Below are positions 46,733 to 54,967 of a stretch of DNA of 64,000 bases, in pieces. The translations under genes were made by a program, and so were the position numbers. Numbering within the stretch: position 1 is the stretch's first letter; each line of letters opens with the position of its first letter. The notes beneath the pieces are model-generated. The model saw only the letters and a list, made by a program, of their open reading frames with translations. It did not search any database and had not been told where the DNA came from. The stretch is from an uncultured Marinobacter sp. (GTDB taxonomy: Bacteria > Pseudomonadota > Gammaproteobacteria > Pseudomonadales > Oleiphilaceae): assembly GCF_913055835.1 (NCBI RefSeq), contig NZ_CAJXKQ010000019.1, positions 1 to 64,000 on the forward strand, read 5' to 3'.

Positions 46733-46774
46733 AATCTAAATGAGAATCGACTGCATGTGAAAGGGTTTTACATT
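46733..46774 (-). promoter_or_regulatory. asbA promoter with shared 20-bp element
   Basis: On the minus strand, TTCACA (46756-46761) and TAGATT (46733-46738) are separated by 17 bp. The element aatgtaaaaccctttcacat (46755-46774) covers the -35, exactly as in the TonB receptor promoter at 34202-34221. Upstream, a second tgtaaaa occurs nine bases away. The region between the MATE gene and asbA is only 74 bp, so the promoter fills it. Confidence 0.65.
46740..46756 (-). promoter_or_regulatory. Fur-type box in the asbA promoter
   Basis: The plus-strand sequence atgagaatcgactgcat fits the Fur consensus in one half (atgagaatc) and partly in the other. Its first ten bases equal those of the box before the response regulator. 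It lies exactly in the spacer between the -35 and -10 of asbA, so Fur-Fe binding would block transcription. Confidence 0.6.
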
Positions 46775-46776
46775 TT

Positions 46777-48150
46777 TTACACTTGGGCGCTGGCGGCCAC
46801 GACGCGATGGGGGCGAAAACGCAAAAACAGCGCCACCGCCAGACCAAAGGTCAGCCATTCCCCCAGGGGCAGCGCCACGAGGAGTGGCCAGTCAGGCGCA
46901 AAGCGGGCGATGGCGATCAGCAGCAGGGCAGGCAACACCAGGCTTCGCGAAAAGGCGACCAGGGCCGAGGGCATCGCCTTGTGCATGGCCGTCAGGTAGA
47001 CCGAGAGCAGTACATTCATACCGTTGACCAGGAACAGCGGCCAGAGTATTTCGAGGAACTGGTCCGCCAGCCGGGCCGTGGCCGGATCGGCGGAGGTATC
47101 GAGAAACAGCCGGACTACTTGGTTTCCGAACAGCCAGGCAGTGACCACCAGGCTGACCGCAAGTGCCAGGATGATGGCGGCCCCACGGCCCATAAATCCG
47201 CGGATCCGCCTGGCATTGCCCGCGCCCAGGTTGTGGCTGATCAGCACGTGCATGGCATCGGATATGCCGTAGAACATCATCAGGCTTAGAAAAATCAGGT
47301 AGTTCACCACGGTGAAAGCGGCGACACCGGCCACGCCCTGGGTGGTAATCAGTAACCAGTTGATCAACAGCATCACCAGCCCGACGGACATCTCGTTGAT
47401 CCACTCGGAGACACCATTGCCAAAGGCCCTGGGGACTTCGCGCCAATTTGTCTGTCGGAACTGGAACATCAGCTTGCGGCCGGCTTTGCGGAAATAGCGG
47501 GCCAGAACCGCGAACTGCAGTATCTGCGCCAGGCCCGTGGCCACGGCAGCACCCCGCAGACCGTAATCCAGATAGCCCACCAGCAAGGCATCCAACAGGA
47601 TGTTCGCACCGGCACCAACCACCAATGCCGTGGTCGCCAGCCCCGGGAAGCCGTCTACCCGCACAAAGTAATACAACACCATGGTGAACAGCTGGGGCAC
47701 CAGCACCCAGATGATCACCAGAAAATACTCGGACATCAGGGGATAGATATCGGCAGAAGCGCCCAGCAGCCGGTAGATGGGCTCGTGGAAAAGCAGCCCG
47801 GCGACTGCACCCGTCAACGACAGGGCCAGGGTTGCCATCAGACATTTGCTGAACATCGACGACGCAGCGTCCGGCCGGCCTTCACCAAGATAGCGACCGG
47901 CCCGAACCGTGCCGCCAATGGCCAGTGCCAGGGCAATACCAAACAGGAAGGTAAACCAGGGGATCAGTAGATTCAGGGCTGCCAAGGCTTCCGCCCCGGC
48001 GAAATTGCCAATAAAGATGCCATCGACGATATTGGCCGTGGTCAACGCCAGCAGCCCGGCTACCGAGGGCAGGGCATACCGGAAAAACACCGGCCAGTAG
48101 GGGCCGATCAGAATAGGATTTTCGGATTCCCTGTTGCTGACTTCATCCAT
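46777..48150 (-). CDS. MATE family multidrug/small-molecule exporter
   Basis: Inner-membrane antiporter of 457 aa with about 12 hydrophobic helices. Recognisable MATE blocks are LPSVAGLLALTTANIVDGIFIGNFAG and the second half starting near EWINEMSVGLVMLLINWLL. It begins 27 bp after trpC and ends 74 bp before asbA, all on the same strand. No other exporter gene is in the iron locus, so petrobactin export is a possible role, but it is inference: it may instead be transcribed with trpC. Confidence 0.9.
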   Translation of the reverse strand: MDEVSNRESENPILIGPYWPVFFRYALPSVAGLLALTTANIVDGIFIGNFAGAEALAALNLLIPWFTFLFGIALALAIGGTVRAGRYLGEGRPDAASSMFSKCLMATLALSLTGAVAGLLFHEPIYRLLGASADIYPLMSEYFLVIIWVLVPQLFTMVLYYFVRVDGFPGLATTALVVGAGANILLDALLVGYLDYGLRGAAVATGLAQILQFAVLARYFRKAGRKLMFQFRQTNWREVPRAFGNGVSEWINEMSVGLVMLLINWLLITTQGVAGVAAFTVVNYLIFLSLMMFYGISDAMHVLISHNLGAGNARRIRGFMGRGAAIILALAVSLVVTAWLFGNQVVRLFLDTSADPATARLADQFLEILWPLFLVNGMNVLLSVYLTAMHKAMPSALVAFSRSLVLPALLLIAIARFAPDWPLLVALPLGEWLTFGLAVALFLRFRPHRVVAASAQV

Positions 48151-48177
48151 GAAAAATCTGCCCGTTGCCGCCCAGGA

Positions 48178-48990
48178 TCAGTAAAACAGTTCCCTGAGTT
48201 TCTCCCCGGGCTCCGGCGCCCGCATGAACGACTCACCCACCAGAAACCCGAAGATGCCGCGGCCGGTCATGGCCTCGACATCGTCGCGGGTCATGATGCC
48301 GCTCTCGGTAATGGTCAGCCGGCCCTGTGAGATGCGTTCATGCAGTTCAAACGTGGTGTCCAGCGACACATCAAAGGTATGCAGGTTCCGGTTGTTGATG
48401 CCGACCAGAGGCGTGCTCAGCGTCAACGCATCATCCAGTTCCTCGCCATCGTGCACTTCGACCAACACATCCAGCCCGATCTCATGGGCAATACCTTCCA
48501 GCTCCTGCATCTGGTCTTTGGTCAGACAGGCAGCGATCAGAAGGATGCAGTCGGCGCCAATGGCCCGGCTCTCGTAGACCTGATAGGGGGCGACCATGAA
48601 ATCCTTACGGATCACCGGCAGACTGCAGGCGTTGCGGGCGGCGACCAGGTAGTCTTCGTGGCCCTGGAAGAAATCCCTGTCTGTGAGCACGGAAAGGCAG
48701 GCGGCGCCGCCGTTCTCGTAGCTCTCGGCAATGACCGCTGGCTCGAACGGATCACGCAGAATGCCCTTGCTCGGCGAAGCTTTTTTGATTTCTGCGATAA
48801 CAGCAGGAGTCTGCTTTTCAATTCGGCTGCGCAGAGCGTTCGCAAACCCCCTGGCTGCTGGTTGATCCCCAGCCATGGCTTTAAGGTCAGCAACCGAAAC
48901 CTTGCGTTTGCGATCGTCAATCTCTTCCCACTTCCGATCAACAATTTTCCGAAGAATCGTCGGCGTCTTATCCAAATGTCGTTCAGTCAT
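48178..48990 (-). CDS. trpC: Indole-3-glycerol-phosphate synthase
   Basis: Closes the indole ring in tryptophan synthesis. The 270-aa single-domain enzyme has [15 protein letters not shown] near the N-terminus (catalytic Lys), [18 protein letters not shown] and [14 protein letters not shown] 48990 was chosen; a longer open frame to 49071 runs into the palindromic repeat and is not conserved in character. A 163-bp gap with the repeat separates it from trpD. Confidence 0.96.
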   Translation of the reverse strand: MTERHLDKTPTILRKIVDRKWEEIDDRKRKVSVADLKAMAGDQPAARGFANALRSRIEKQTPAVIAEIKKASPSKGILRDPFEPAVIAESYENGGAACLSVLTDRDFFQGHEDYLVAARNACSLPVIRKDFMVAPYQVYESRAIGADCILLIAACLTKDQMQELEGIAHEIGLDVLVEVHDGEELDDALTLSTPLVGINNRNLHTFDVSLDTTFELHERISQGRLTITESGIMTRDDVEAMTGRGIFGFLVGESFMRAPEPGEKLRELFY

Positions 48991-49020
48991 ATCAGGCCCG
49001 TATAAAGTTAGCGAGAGACG

Positions 49021-49120
49021 GAGGGGAGGAAGCTTCCAAAACTGTCTGCAGCCATGGATGGCTGCAGCCAAGCCCTACATGGACGTATTCACGGGCGTGT
49101 TTTGGAAGCTTCCTCCCCTC
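49021..49120. repeat. Palindromic dispersed element, copy B
   Basis: Perfect 22-bp inverted repeat: left arm 49021-49042, right arm 49099-49120. An inner stem ctgcagccat (49046-49055) pairs with atggctgcag (49058-49067). Read on the minus strand, the loop (aaaacacgcccgtgaatacg, then tccatgtagggc) nearly equals that of copy A at 7192-7302, while the arms are different in sequence but again self-complementary. It lies between trpD and trpC, inside the presumed trp operon. Confidence 0.9.
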
Positions 49121-49153
49121 AGGCTCGTCCGGCTGCAAATCAGCAGGCCAGGA

Positions 49154-50182
49154 TCAAAAGCACTGAGAAAAGTCAGCCAGCTCCGACATCTTGCCGGCAG
49201 CGAGGCCAGAGCCCATGGCGTCGAGGGCCATATCCACACCTTCTTTCGGTGTCTTGGCCAAACCAGCGACGTAGATCGCTGCGCCGGCGTTCAGGGCAAT
49301 CAGGTCCCGAGCCTTCTCGGCCATTTCATCGTGGCCTCGACCGAAAGCGGCGCGGATCAGCTTCAGGGAATCCTCTGCGGTATCCACAGTCAGACCCACC
49401 AGAGCCTGGCTCTTGATGCCGAGATCCTCCGGGGTGATGTCGTACTCGGTGACTTCGCCGTCTTTCAGCTCCGCCACGTGGGTCGCGCTCGCCAGACTGA
49501 TCTCATCCAGGCCGTCTTTAGAGCAAACGACCATGATGTGCTCGGCCCCAAGGCGATGCAGCACCTCCGCCATCGGGCGACACAGTTCCCGGTTGAACAC
49601 GCCCACCAGTTGGCGTTTCACTCCCGCCGGATTGGTCATCGGGCCCAGGATGTTGAAAATGGTCCGGCAGCCCAGCTCCTTGCGGGGGCCGATGGCGTGT
49701 TTCATGGCGCCGTGATGGGCCGGGGCGAACATGAAGCCGACACCGATTTCCTCAACGCAGCGGGCCACCTCTTCCGGTTTCATGCTCAGGTTGATGCCCA
49801 GCTTCTCCAGCAGGTCGGCACTACCGCTCTTGGACGAGACCGCCCGGTTACCATGCTTGGCCACAAAGCCGCCGGCAGCGGCCACCACAAACGAAGCGGC
49901 CGAAGACACGTTGAACAGGTTGGCGCCATCGCCGCCGGTGCCGACGATGTCCACCAGAGGTTCGGCCTTGACCGTAACCTTGGTGGCCAGTTCGCGCATC
50001 ACCTCGGTGGCGCCGGTTATTTCATCGATGGTTTCGCTTTTCAGGCGCAACCCCATGAGAAACGCGCCGATCTGGGCGTCTGTGGCCTCGCCGTTCATGA
50101 CGATGCGCATCACGTCCTTCATTTCCTCCCGGGACAGGTCCAGGTTGGAGGCAATGCGGTTGAGAGCTTCTTTCATGTCCAT
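49154..50182 (-). CDS. trpD: Anthranilate phosphoribosyltransferase
   Basis: Joins anthranilate to phosphoribosyl pyrophosphate. The 342-aa protein shows the PRPP-binding [14 protein letters not shown] and [18 protein letters not shown], and the family block [10 protein letters not shown]. It lies 11 bp after trpG. Confidence 0.97.
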   Translation of the reverse strand: MDMKEALNRIASNLDLSREEMKDVMRIVMNGEATDAQIGAFLMGLRLKSETIDEITGATEVMRELATKVTVKAEPLVDIVGTGGDGANLFNVSSAASFVVAAAGGFVAKHGNRAVSSKSGSADLLEKLGINLSMKPEEVARCVEEIGVGFMFAPAHHGAMKHAIGPRKELGCRTIFNILGPMTNPAGVKRQLVGVFNRELCRPMAEVLHRLGAEHIMVVCSKDGLDEISLASATHVAELKDGEVTEYDITPEDLGIKSQALVGLTVDTAEDSLKLIRAAFGRGHDEMAEKARDLIALNAGAAIYVAGLAKTPKEGVDMALDAMGSGLAAGKMSELADFSQCF

Positions 50183-50193
50183 GTGTCGGCCTC

Positions 50194-50775
50194 TTATTGT
50201 GTTCTTAGAAAGTTGCGCAGCAGCTCGTGGCCCTGTTCCGTCATAATAGACTCCGGATGGAACTGCACGCCTTCGATGGGCAGCGTCTTGTGGCGAACAC
50301 CCATGATTTCCTCGATGGAGCCGTCGTCGTTGCGGGTCCAGGCGGTCACTTCCAGGCAGTCGGGCAGGGTGGCCTTGTCGATGACCAGGCTGTGGTAGCG
50401 GGTGGCCTGCAGCGGGTTGCTCAGGCCCCGGAATACGCCGGTGTCCTTGTGGAATACCGGGGACACCTTGCCGTGCATGACCCGGCCGGCCCGGATAACG
50501 TCACCGCCGTAGACCTGGCCAATCGCTTGATGGCCCAGGCAAATGCCCAGGATCGGCAGCTTGCCGGCAAAGTGCCGGATGGCCTCCATGGAGATGCCGG
50601 CCTCGTTCGGGGTGCAGGGGCCAGGGGAGATCACCAGCCGTTCCGGGTTCAGTTCTTCAATCTGTTCGATGGTGATTTCATCGTTCCGGTACACCTGCAC
50701 GTCGGCACCAAGTTCCGCCAGGTACTGAACCACGTTGTAGGTGAAGGAATCGTAGTTATCGATCATCAGCAACAT
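50194..50775 (-). CDS. trpG: Anthranilate synthase, glutamine amidotransferase component
   Basis: Supplies ammonia from glutamine to TrpE. The 193-aa class I amidotransferase has the catalytic Cys in [11 protein letters not shown] and His-Glu in VQFHPESI near the C-terminus, and begins [15 protein letters not shown] as the family does. It lies 16 bp after trpE. In many Proteobacteria it also serves p-aminobenzoate synthesis; that cannot be told here. Confidence 0.97.
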   Translation of the reverse strand: MLLMIDNYDSFTYNVVQYLAELGADVQVYRNDEITIEQIEELNPERLVISPGPCTPNEAGISMEAIRHFAGKLPILGICLGHQAIGQVYGGDVIRAGRVMHGKVSPVFHKDTGVFRGLSNPLQATRYHSLVIDKATLPDCLEVTAWTRNDDGSIEEIMGVRHKTLPIEGVQFHPESIMTEQGHELLRNFLRTQ

Positions 50776-50791
50776 AATCTGTCCCTCCGCC

Positions 50792-52279
50792 TCAGTGGTC
50801 GAAATCGTTGTAGGTCATGGCCACCGCGCGGAAAATCGCGCGGCCCTTGTTCATGGTTTCCTTCCACTCGAGGCGGGGTACCGAATCGGCTACCACGCCG
50901 GCGCCTGCCTGGATATGCAGGGTGTTGTCCTTGATCACGGCGGTGCGGATGGCAATAGCGGTATCCATGTTGCCGTTGAACGACAGATAGCCTACGGCGC
51001 CGCCGTAGACGCCGCGCTTGACCGGCTCCAGCTCGTCGATGATTTCCATGGCCCGGATCTTGGGCGCGCCACTGAGGGTGCCGGCGGGCAGAGTCGCCCT
51101 AAGCACGTCCAGACAGCTGGTGTTGTCTTTCAGCCGGCCGGTGACGTTGGAGACAATGTGCATCACGTGGGAATAGCGCTCCACAATCATCTTGTCGGTG
51201 AGCCGGACCGTGCCGGTCTCGGAAACCCGGCCGGCGTCGTTGCGGCCCAGGTCGATCAGCATCAGGTGTTCGGCGATTTCCTTCGGGTCGGCCAGCAGCT
51301 CCGCTTCCAAGGCCTTGTCCTCGGCGTCGGTGGCGCCGCGCTTGCGGGTGCCGGCAATGGGCCGCACGGTGACCTCTTCGTCCTCCACCCGGGCCAGGAT
51401 TTCCGGGGAGGAGCCCACAATGTGGAAGTCCCCGAGATCCAGGAAATACATGTAGGGCGAAGGGTTCAGAACCCGCAGAGAGCGATAAAGGTTCAGCGGC
51501 GGCGCCTCGAATGGAATCGACATGCGCTGGGAGATCACCGTCTGCATTACGTCGCCGTCGAGCACATAGCCCTTGATCTTGTCGACGGCGGCCTCGAATT
51601 TGTCCTGGCTGAAGCCGGAGACAAAATCGCTTTCGTCCACGGCTTTCCCGCGCAGGTGTTCAGGTGTGCGGGGCGCGTCGGCGGTTTGCCGGTGCAGTTG
51701 CCCTTCCAGCTCATCAATCCGGGCCTGGGCATTGGCAAAAGCATCTTCCGCGGCCGGATCGGCGTGCACGATCAGGTGCAGCTTGCCGCGCAGGTTGTCG
51801 AAGACCACGATCTCGTTGGACACCATCAGCAAAATGTCCGGCGTGCCGATCTTGTCCGGCGGGCAGCTCTTGCGCAGTCGTTTCTCGATGTAGCGTACCG
51901 TGTCGTAGCCGAAGTAGCCCACCAGGCCACCGTTGAAGCGGGGCAATTCGTCAAGATCCGGCGCGTGGAAGCGCTTCTGGTAGGCCTCGACGAAGGCCAG
52001 CGGATCGTCGACTTCCTCGGTTTCGACAATCTCGCCGCCGCGGCTGATCTCCACCCGGTGGTCAAAGACCTTCAACACCTCGTGGCTGGGCAGGCCGATG
52101 ATCGAATATCGGCCCCACTTTTCGCCGCCCTGAACGGACTCGAACAGATAGGAGTAGGGCCCGCTGGCGAGCTTGAGGTAGGTGCTCAGAGGCGTGTCGA
52201 GGTCGGCAAGTACTTCCCGGTACACAGGGATGCGGTTAAAGCCGGCTTGGGCGAGCTCGGTGAATTGCTCGGGTGTCAT
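50792..52279 (-). CDS. trpE: Anthranilate synthase component I
   Basis: Makes anthranilate from chorismate and ammonia. The 495-aa protein carries the chorismate-binding blocks [24 protein letters not shown] and [17 protein letters not shown] near the C-terminus. The Trp-feedback motif LLES is replaced by YLFESVQGG, which fits the usual feedback site. Start ATG 52279 gives [11 protein letters not shown]. Upstream lies a tryptophan-rich leader peptide, suggesting attenuation. Confidence 0.97.
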   Translation of the reverse strand: MTPEQFTELAQAGFNRIPVYREVLADLDTPLSTYLKLASGPYSYLFESVQGGEKWGRYSIIGLPSHEVLKVFDHRVEISRGGEIVETEEVDDPLAFVEAYQKRFHAPDLDELPRFNGGLVGYFGYDTVRYIEKRLRKSCPPDKIGTPDILLMVSNEIVVFDNLRGKLHLIVHADPAAEDAFANAQARIDELEGQLHRQTADAPRTPEHLRGKAVDESDFVSGFSQDKFEAAVDKIKGYVLDGDVMQTVISQRMSIPFEAPPLNLYRSLRVLNPSPYMYFLDLGDFHIVGSSPEILARVEDEEVTVRPIAGTRKRGATDAEDKALEAELLADPKEIAEHLMLIDLGRNDAGRVSETGTVRLTDKMIVERYSHVMHIVSNVTGRLKDNTSCLDVLRATLPAGTLSGAPKIRAMEIIDELEPVKRGVYGGAVGYLSFNGNMDTAIAIRTAVIKDNTLHIQAGAGVVADSVPRLEWKETMNKGRAIFRAVAMTYNDFDH

Positions 52280-52382
52280 GGTACGGTTTCCTGAAATCTG
52301 ATCTGCATTGTGGATGAAAGCCTGGGCCTCCATCAGGTGGTGCAGGCTCGACCAACAGACGTCGGTCAGCCTCCGGGCTTGC
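52280..52382 (-). promoter_or_regulatory. Possible trp attenuator region
   Basis: Between the leader peptide stop and trpE two overlapping hairpins can be drawn: 52344-52372 (9 bp, one bulged base) and 52320-52347 (outer stem caggc/gcctg). They share 52344-52347 and so exclude each other, as in an attenuation switch. The second is followed by only three T, so the terminator is weak by sequence. Confidence 0.45.
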
Positions 52383-52463
52383 TCAGCCGGTGCGCCATCG
52401 CCACCATCGTGTTGCGCGGGTTGTCAGGATGCCTCGCGCTGCAGTCAGATTCAGTCCCTGCAC
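52383..52463 (-). CDS. trpL: trp leader peptide
   Basis: Short frame of 26 codons starting at GTG 52463, with a GGGAG ribosome site nine bases upstream. It ends RWWRWRTG, with three Trp codons in a window of four, 104 bp before the trpE start. Tryptophan is the rarest residue, so this is hard to get by chance in front of trpE. Ribosome stalling here would couple tryptophan supply to trpE expression. Too short for ordinary gene finding. Confidence 0.75.
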   Translation of the reverse strand: MQGLNLTAARGILTTRATRWWRWRTG

Positions 52464-52511
52464 GGCAGGAATCTCCCGTAAAGAAGTGCTCAATGTAAGT
52501 TCCTTGTGAGA

Positions 52512-53201
52512 TTACAAAAGCTCGGCCAGCGAATCAACAACGGCATCGGCACCAAGGGTATCCACGGCTGGCCCATAATTGTATCCGTAACGGACCGCCA
52601 CGCAGGGAATGCCTGCTGCCAGCGCAGCATTAATATCGGCCCCGGAGTCGCCTACCATCACCGTGGTTCCGCGAGTTCCCCCCAGTGTCTCCATGGCATG
52701 GAGCAGGGGCGCGGGGTCAGGCTTCTTTACCGGCAGCGTGTCACCACCCACGGTCAGGTCGAACCAGTGGTCCAGTCCCATCTGCTCCAGCAGTGGCGCC
52801 ACAAACTGTTCCGGCTTGTTGGTAACAATGCCCAGTCGGCAGCCCTGGTTCTTCAGGTGCGTAAGGCAGGCCTCGACGCCGGCATAGACCACCGAATGCT
52901 GCCCGTTGATGGTGCCATAGGCGTGATAGAAAATTGCCAGGGCATCGTTGAAAAGGGCGTCGTCTTTGGGCCTAGCAGGCTCCCAGTCCACCTGGCCAGC
53001 CAGCGCACGACGCACCAGGACGCCGGCGCCGTTCCCAACCCAATTCCGCACCCGGTCAATGCCGGCGGGGGAGCGGCCAAGGTGTTCGAGCATCTGATCT
53101 ACCGCGGCCGCCAGATCTGGCGCGCTGTCTACCAGGGTACCGTCAAGATCGAAGAGGGCAACGCCCGGCCAGCGTGGATTGAACAACCCCGACAGGCTCA
53201 T
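52512..53201 (-). CDS. gph: Phosphoglycolate phosphatase
   Basis: HAD-family phosphatase of 229 aa that removes 2-phosphoglycolate. Motif I is [11 protein letters not shown], motif II in LGIVTNKPE, motif III in KKPDPAP and motif [11 protein letters not shown]. Its start overlaps the rpe stop (ATGA); the rpe-gph-trpE order is conserved in Pseudomonas. Confidence 0.94.
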   Translation of the reverse strand: MSLSGLFNPRWPGVALFDLDGTLVDSAPDLAAAVDQMLEHLGRSPAGIDRVRNWVGNGAGVLVRRALAGQVDWEPARPKDDALFNDALAIFYHAYGTINGQHSVVYAGVEACLTHLKNQGCRLGIVTNKPEQFVAPLLEQMGLDHWFDLTVGGDTLPVKKPDPAPLLHAMETLGGTRGTTVMVGDSGADINAALAAGIPCVAVRYGYNYGPAVDTLGADAVVDSLAELL

Positions 53202-53884
53202 TGGCTGATCACCCTGCGGGCCTGCTCCAGTTCTTCGCGCATGGCGTCGATCGTGGCTTTATAGTCATCTGTGTTGAAGATGGCGGACCCGGCCACGAAG
53301 GTGTCGGCTCCGGCTTCAGCAATTTCCCGGATGTTATCGGTCTTCACGCCACCGTCGATTTCCAGCCGGATATTGTAGTTGCTGGCATCGATACGTTTGC
53401 GGGCTTCCCGGAGTTTGTCCAGGGTGCCCGGAATGAACTTCTGGCCACCAAAGCCGGGGTTTACCGACATCATCAGCACCATGTCCAGCTTGTCCATCAC
53501 ATGATCCATGTAATGCAGTGGCGTGGCCGGGTTAAATACCAGACCGGCCTGGCACCCGCCGTCGCGGATGAGCTGCAGTGAGCGATCAATATGGTTGGTC
53601 GCTTCCGGGTGGAAGGTAATGTAACTGGCCCCGGCGTCGATAAACATACGGATGAGGTCGTCGACCGGCGATACCATCAGGTGTACGTCGATGGGGGCGG
53701 TCACGCCATGCTTGCGCAGTGCCTCGCAGACCATGGGGCCAATGGTGAGGTTGGGCACGTAGTGATTGTCCATCACATCGAAGTGCACCACGTCGGCACC
53801 GGCGGCCAGCACGTTGTCGACTTCCTCGCCAAGGCGGGCGAAATCGGCAGACAGGATGGATGGGGCAATCAGGTAAGGGTTCAT
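53198..53884 (-). CDS. rpe: Ribulose-phosphate 3-epimerase
   Basis: Interconverts ribulose 5-phosphate and xylulose 5-phosphate in the pentose phosphate pathway. The 228-aa TIM-barrel has [27 protein letters not shown] with the metal ligands, and [13 protein letters not shown]. First gene of the rpe-gph pair, divergent from the DUF3530 gene. Confidence 0.97.
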   Translation of the reverse strand: MNPYLIAPSILSADFARLGEEVDNVLAAGADVVHFDVMDNHYVPNLTIGPMVCEALRKHGVTAPIDVHLMVSPVDDLIRMFIDAGASYITFHPEATNHIDRSLQLIRDGGCQAGLVFNPATPLHYMDHVMDKLDMVLMMSVNPGFGGQKFIPGTLDKLREARKRIDASNYNIRLEIDGGVKTDNIREIAEAGADTFVAGSAIFNTDDYKATIDAMREELEQARRVISQ

Positions 53885-54001
53885 GACGGCTCTCTCACAA
53901 CAATGGATAATGGCGTGGTCAGCGGTCCCTGCCGCACATTCAGGATGGCTGCTAGTCTAACAGCTCAGTGGCGTTTTTTCGCAGTCAAAGGATCAGTATC
54001 T

Positions 54002-54967
54002 GTGCAGAGATTCGAGATTTACCGGCCGGGCGTGTTCCGGTTTGTCATCCTGGCACTGATGTTTGCCGTGCCGTCCATCACCCTCGGCCAGGAACAGGGC
54101 GAGCAGGCTGGCGAGGCTGCGGGCTCGCCAACGCCAGCTACCGAGTCTGCAAGTCGGGCCCTGGTCTGGACCGGCACCGGCGAACGCTGGTTGAACCAGA
54201 CCTTTCCCGAGGCAGCGGTATGGCTCGAGCTTGAGGAGGGCGACCGGGCGCTGGGGCTGTTCTATCCGGAAGCCCGGTTGCCGGCCCGCGGCGCGGTGCT
54301 GGTTCTTTCGGACGAGGGCGAAACCGCAGCTTCCGGTGTAACCGGAGCGCTGGCAGCGGGTTTGGCTTCCCGGGGTTGGGCCGTGCTCACGCTTGGCCTG
54401 GAATCGCCTTCACCGGTATTGAGCGAGATCTTGATGCGGCCGGTAGTAGAGAAACCGGCGGCTGAAGCGGATGCAGAGGAGCAGCAAACATCAGAATCGG
54501 TCATGATTGATGTCATGGCCTCAGAGAGCGCCGATGATCTTGAGGCGCGCTACAGAAGTCGAATCAACCAGATGCTCGAGGCCGCACTTGCTCTTCTGGT
54601 GGAGCGGGGCTATGAGACACCAGCTGTTCTGGGGGTCGGGCGAGCCAGCATACACGTGACCAACCAGGTGCTGGGGGGTGCAGGCGCAGCCGCGCTTATC
54701 TGGCTGGCTCCCCAGTTCTACCCTGTTGACCGTCCTGATCTGCCAGAACGTCTGGAGTCGCTGAGCACTGAACTTCTGGAGCTCTATCCTTCCGGAGCCG
54801 TTGATGATCAAACGAAATGGGATATGGGGATGAGGTTGCGCCGGGCCGGGATGGCCGGCTTCGAGCGACAGCCGATTCCCTGGCTCACCCCGGCGCCCGG
54901 CGCTCTTGGCGATGCGGTTGCCAGCCGCGTTGCCGCCTGGCTGGAGACCCGCCAGCCCCAGAACTAG
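54002..54967 (+). CDS. DUF3530 family exported protein
   Basis: Protein of 321 aa, member of DUF3530, which has an alpha/beta-hydrolase-like layout (LGLFYPEARLPARGAVLVLSDEG and the later LGVGRASIHV in the place of a nucleophile elbow, without the usual GxSxG). The N-terminus (FVILALMFAVPSITLGQE) is a signal peptide. GTG 54002 was chosen because an AAAGGA site precedes it and the signal peptide follows directly; an ATG at 53945 is possible. The 3' end overlaps the DnaJ-like gene by 4 bp. Confidence 0.8.
   Translation: MQRFEIYRPGVFRFVILALMFAVPSITLGQEQGEQAGEAAGSPTPATESASRALVWTGTGERWLNQTFPEAAVWLELEEGDRALGLFYPEARLPARGAVLVLSDEGETAASGVTGALAAGLASRGWAVLTLGLESPSPVLSEILMRPVVEKPAAEADAEEQQTSESVMIDVMASESADDLEARYRSRINQMLEAALALLVERGYETPAVLGVGRASIHVTNQVLGGAGAAALIWLAPQFYPVDRPDLPERLESLSTELLELYPSGAVDDQTKWDMGMRLRRAGMAGFERQPIPWLTPAPGALGDAVASRVAAWLETRQPQN

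Noticed and set aside
48991..49071. N-terminal extension of trpC into the repeat
   Set aside because: The extension is translated repeat sequence. The Met at 48990 gives the normal TrpC length.
48875..50398. Open frame of 507 codons on the plus strand across trpC, the repeat and trpD
   Set aside because: Antisense to trpC and trpD and running through the palindromic element; composition gives no protein family.
50795..52294. Open frame of 499 codons on the plus strand across trpE
   Set aside because: It is antisense to a certain trpE gene over its whole length, has no recognisable motif, and such frames are common in GC-rich genes. Treated as a shadow.
53591..54001. Longer start for the DUF3530 gene, reaching into rpe
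   Set aside because: The upstream part is antisense to rpe, and the signal peptide begins only after GTG 54002, which has a ribosome site.
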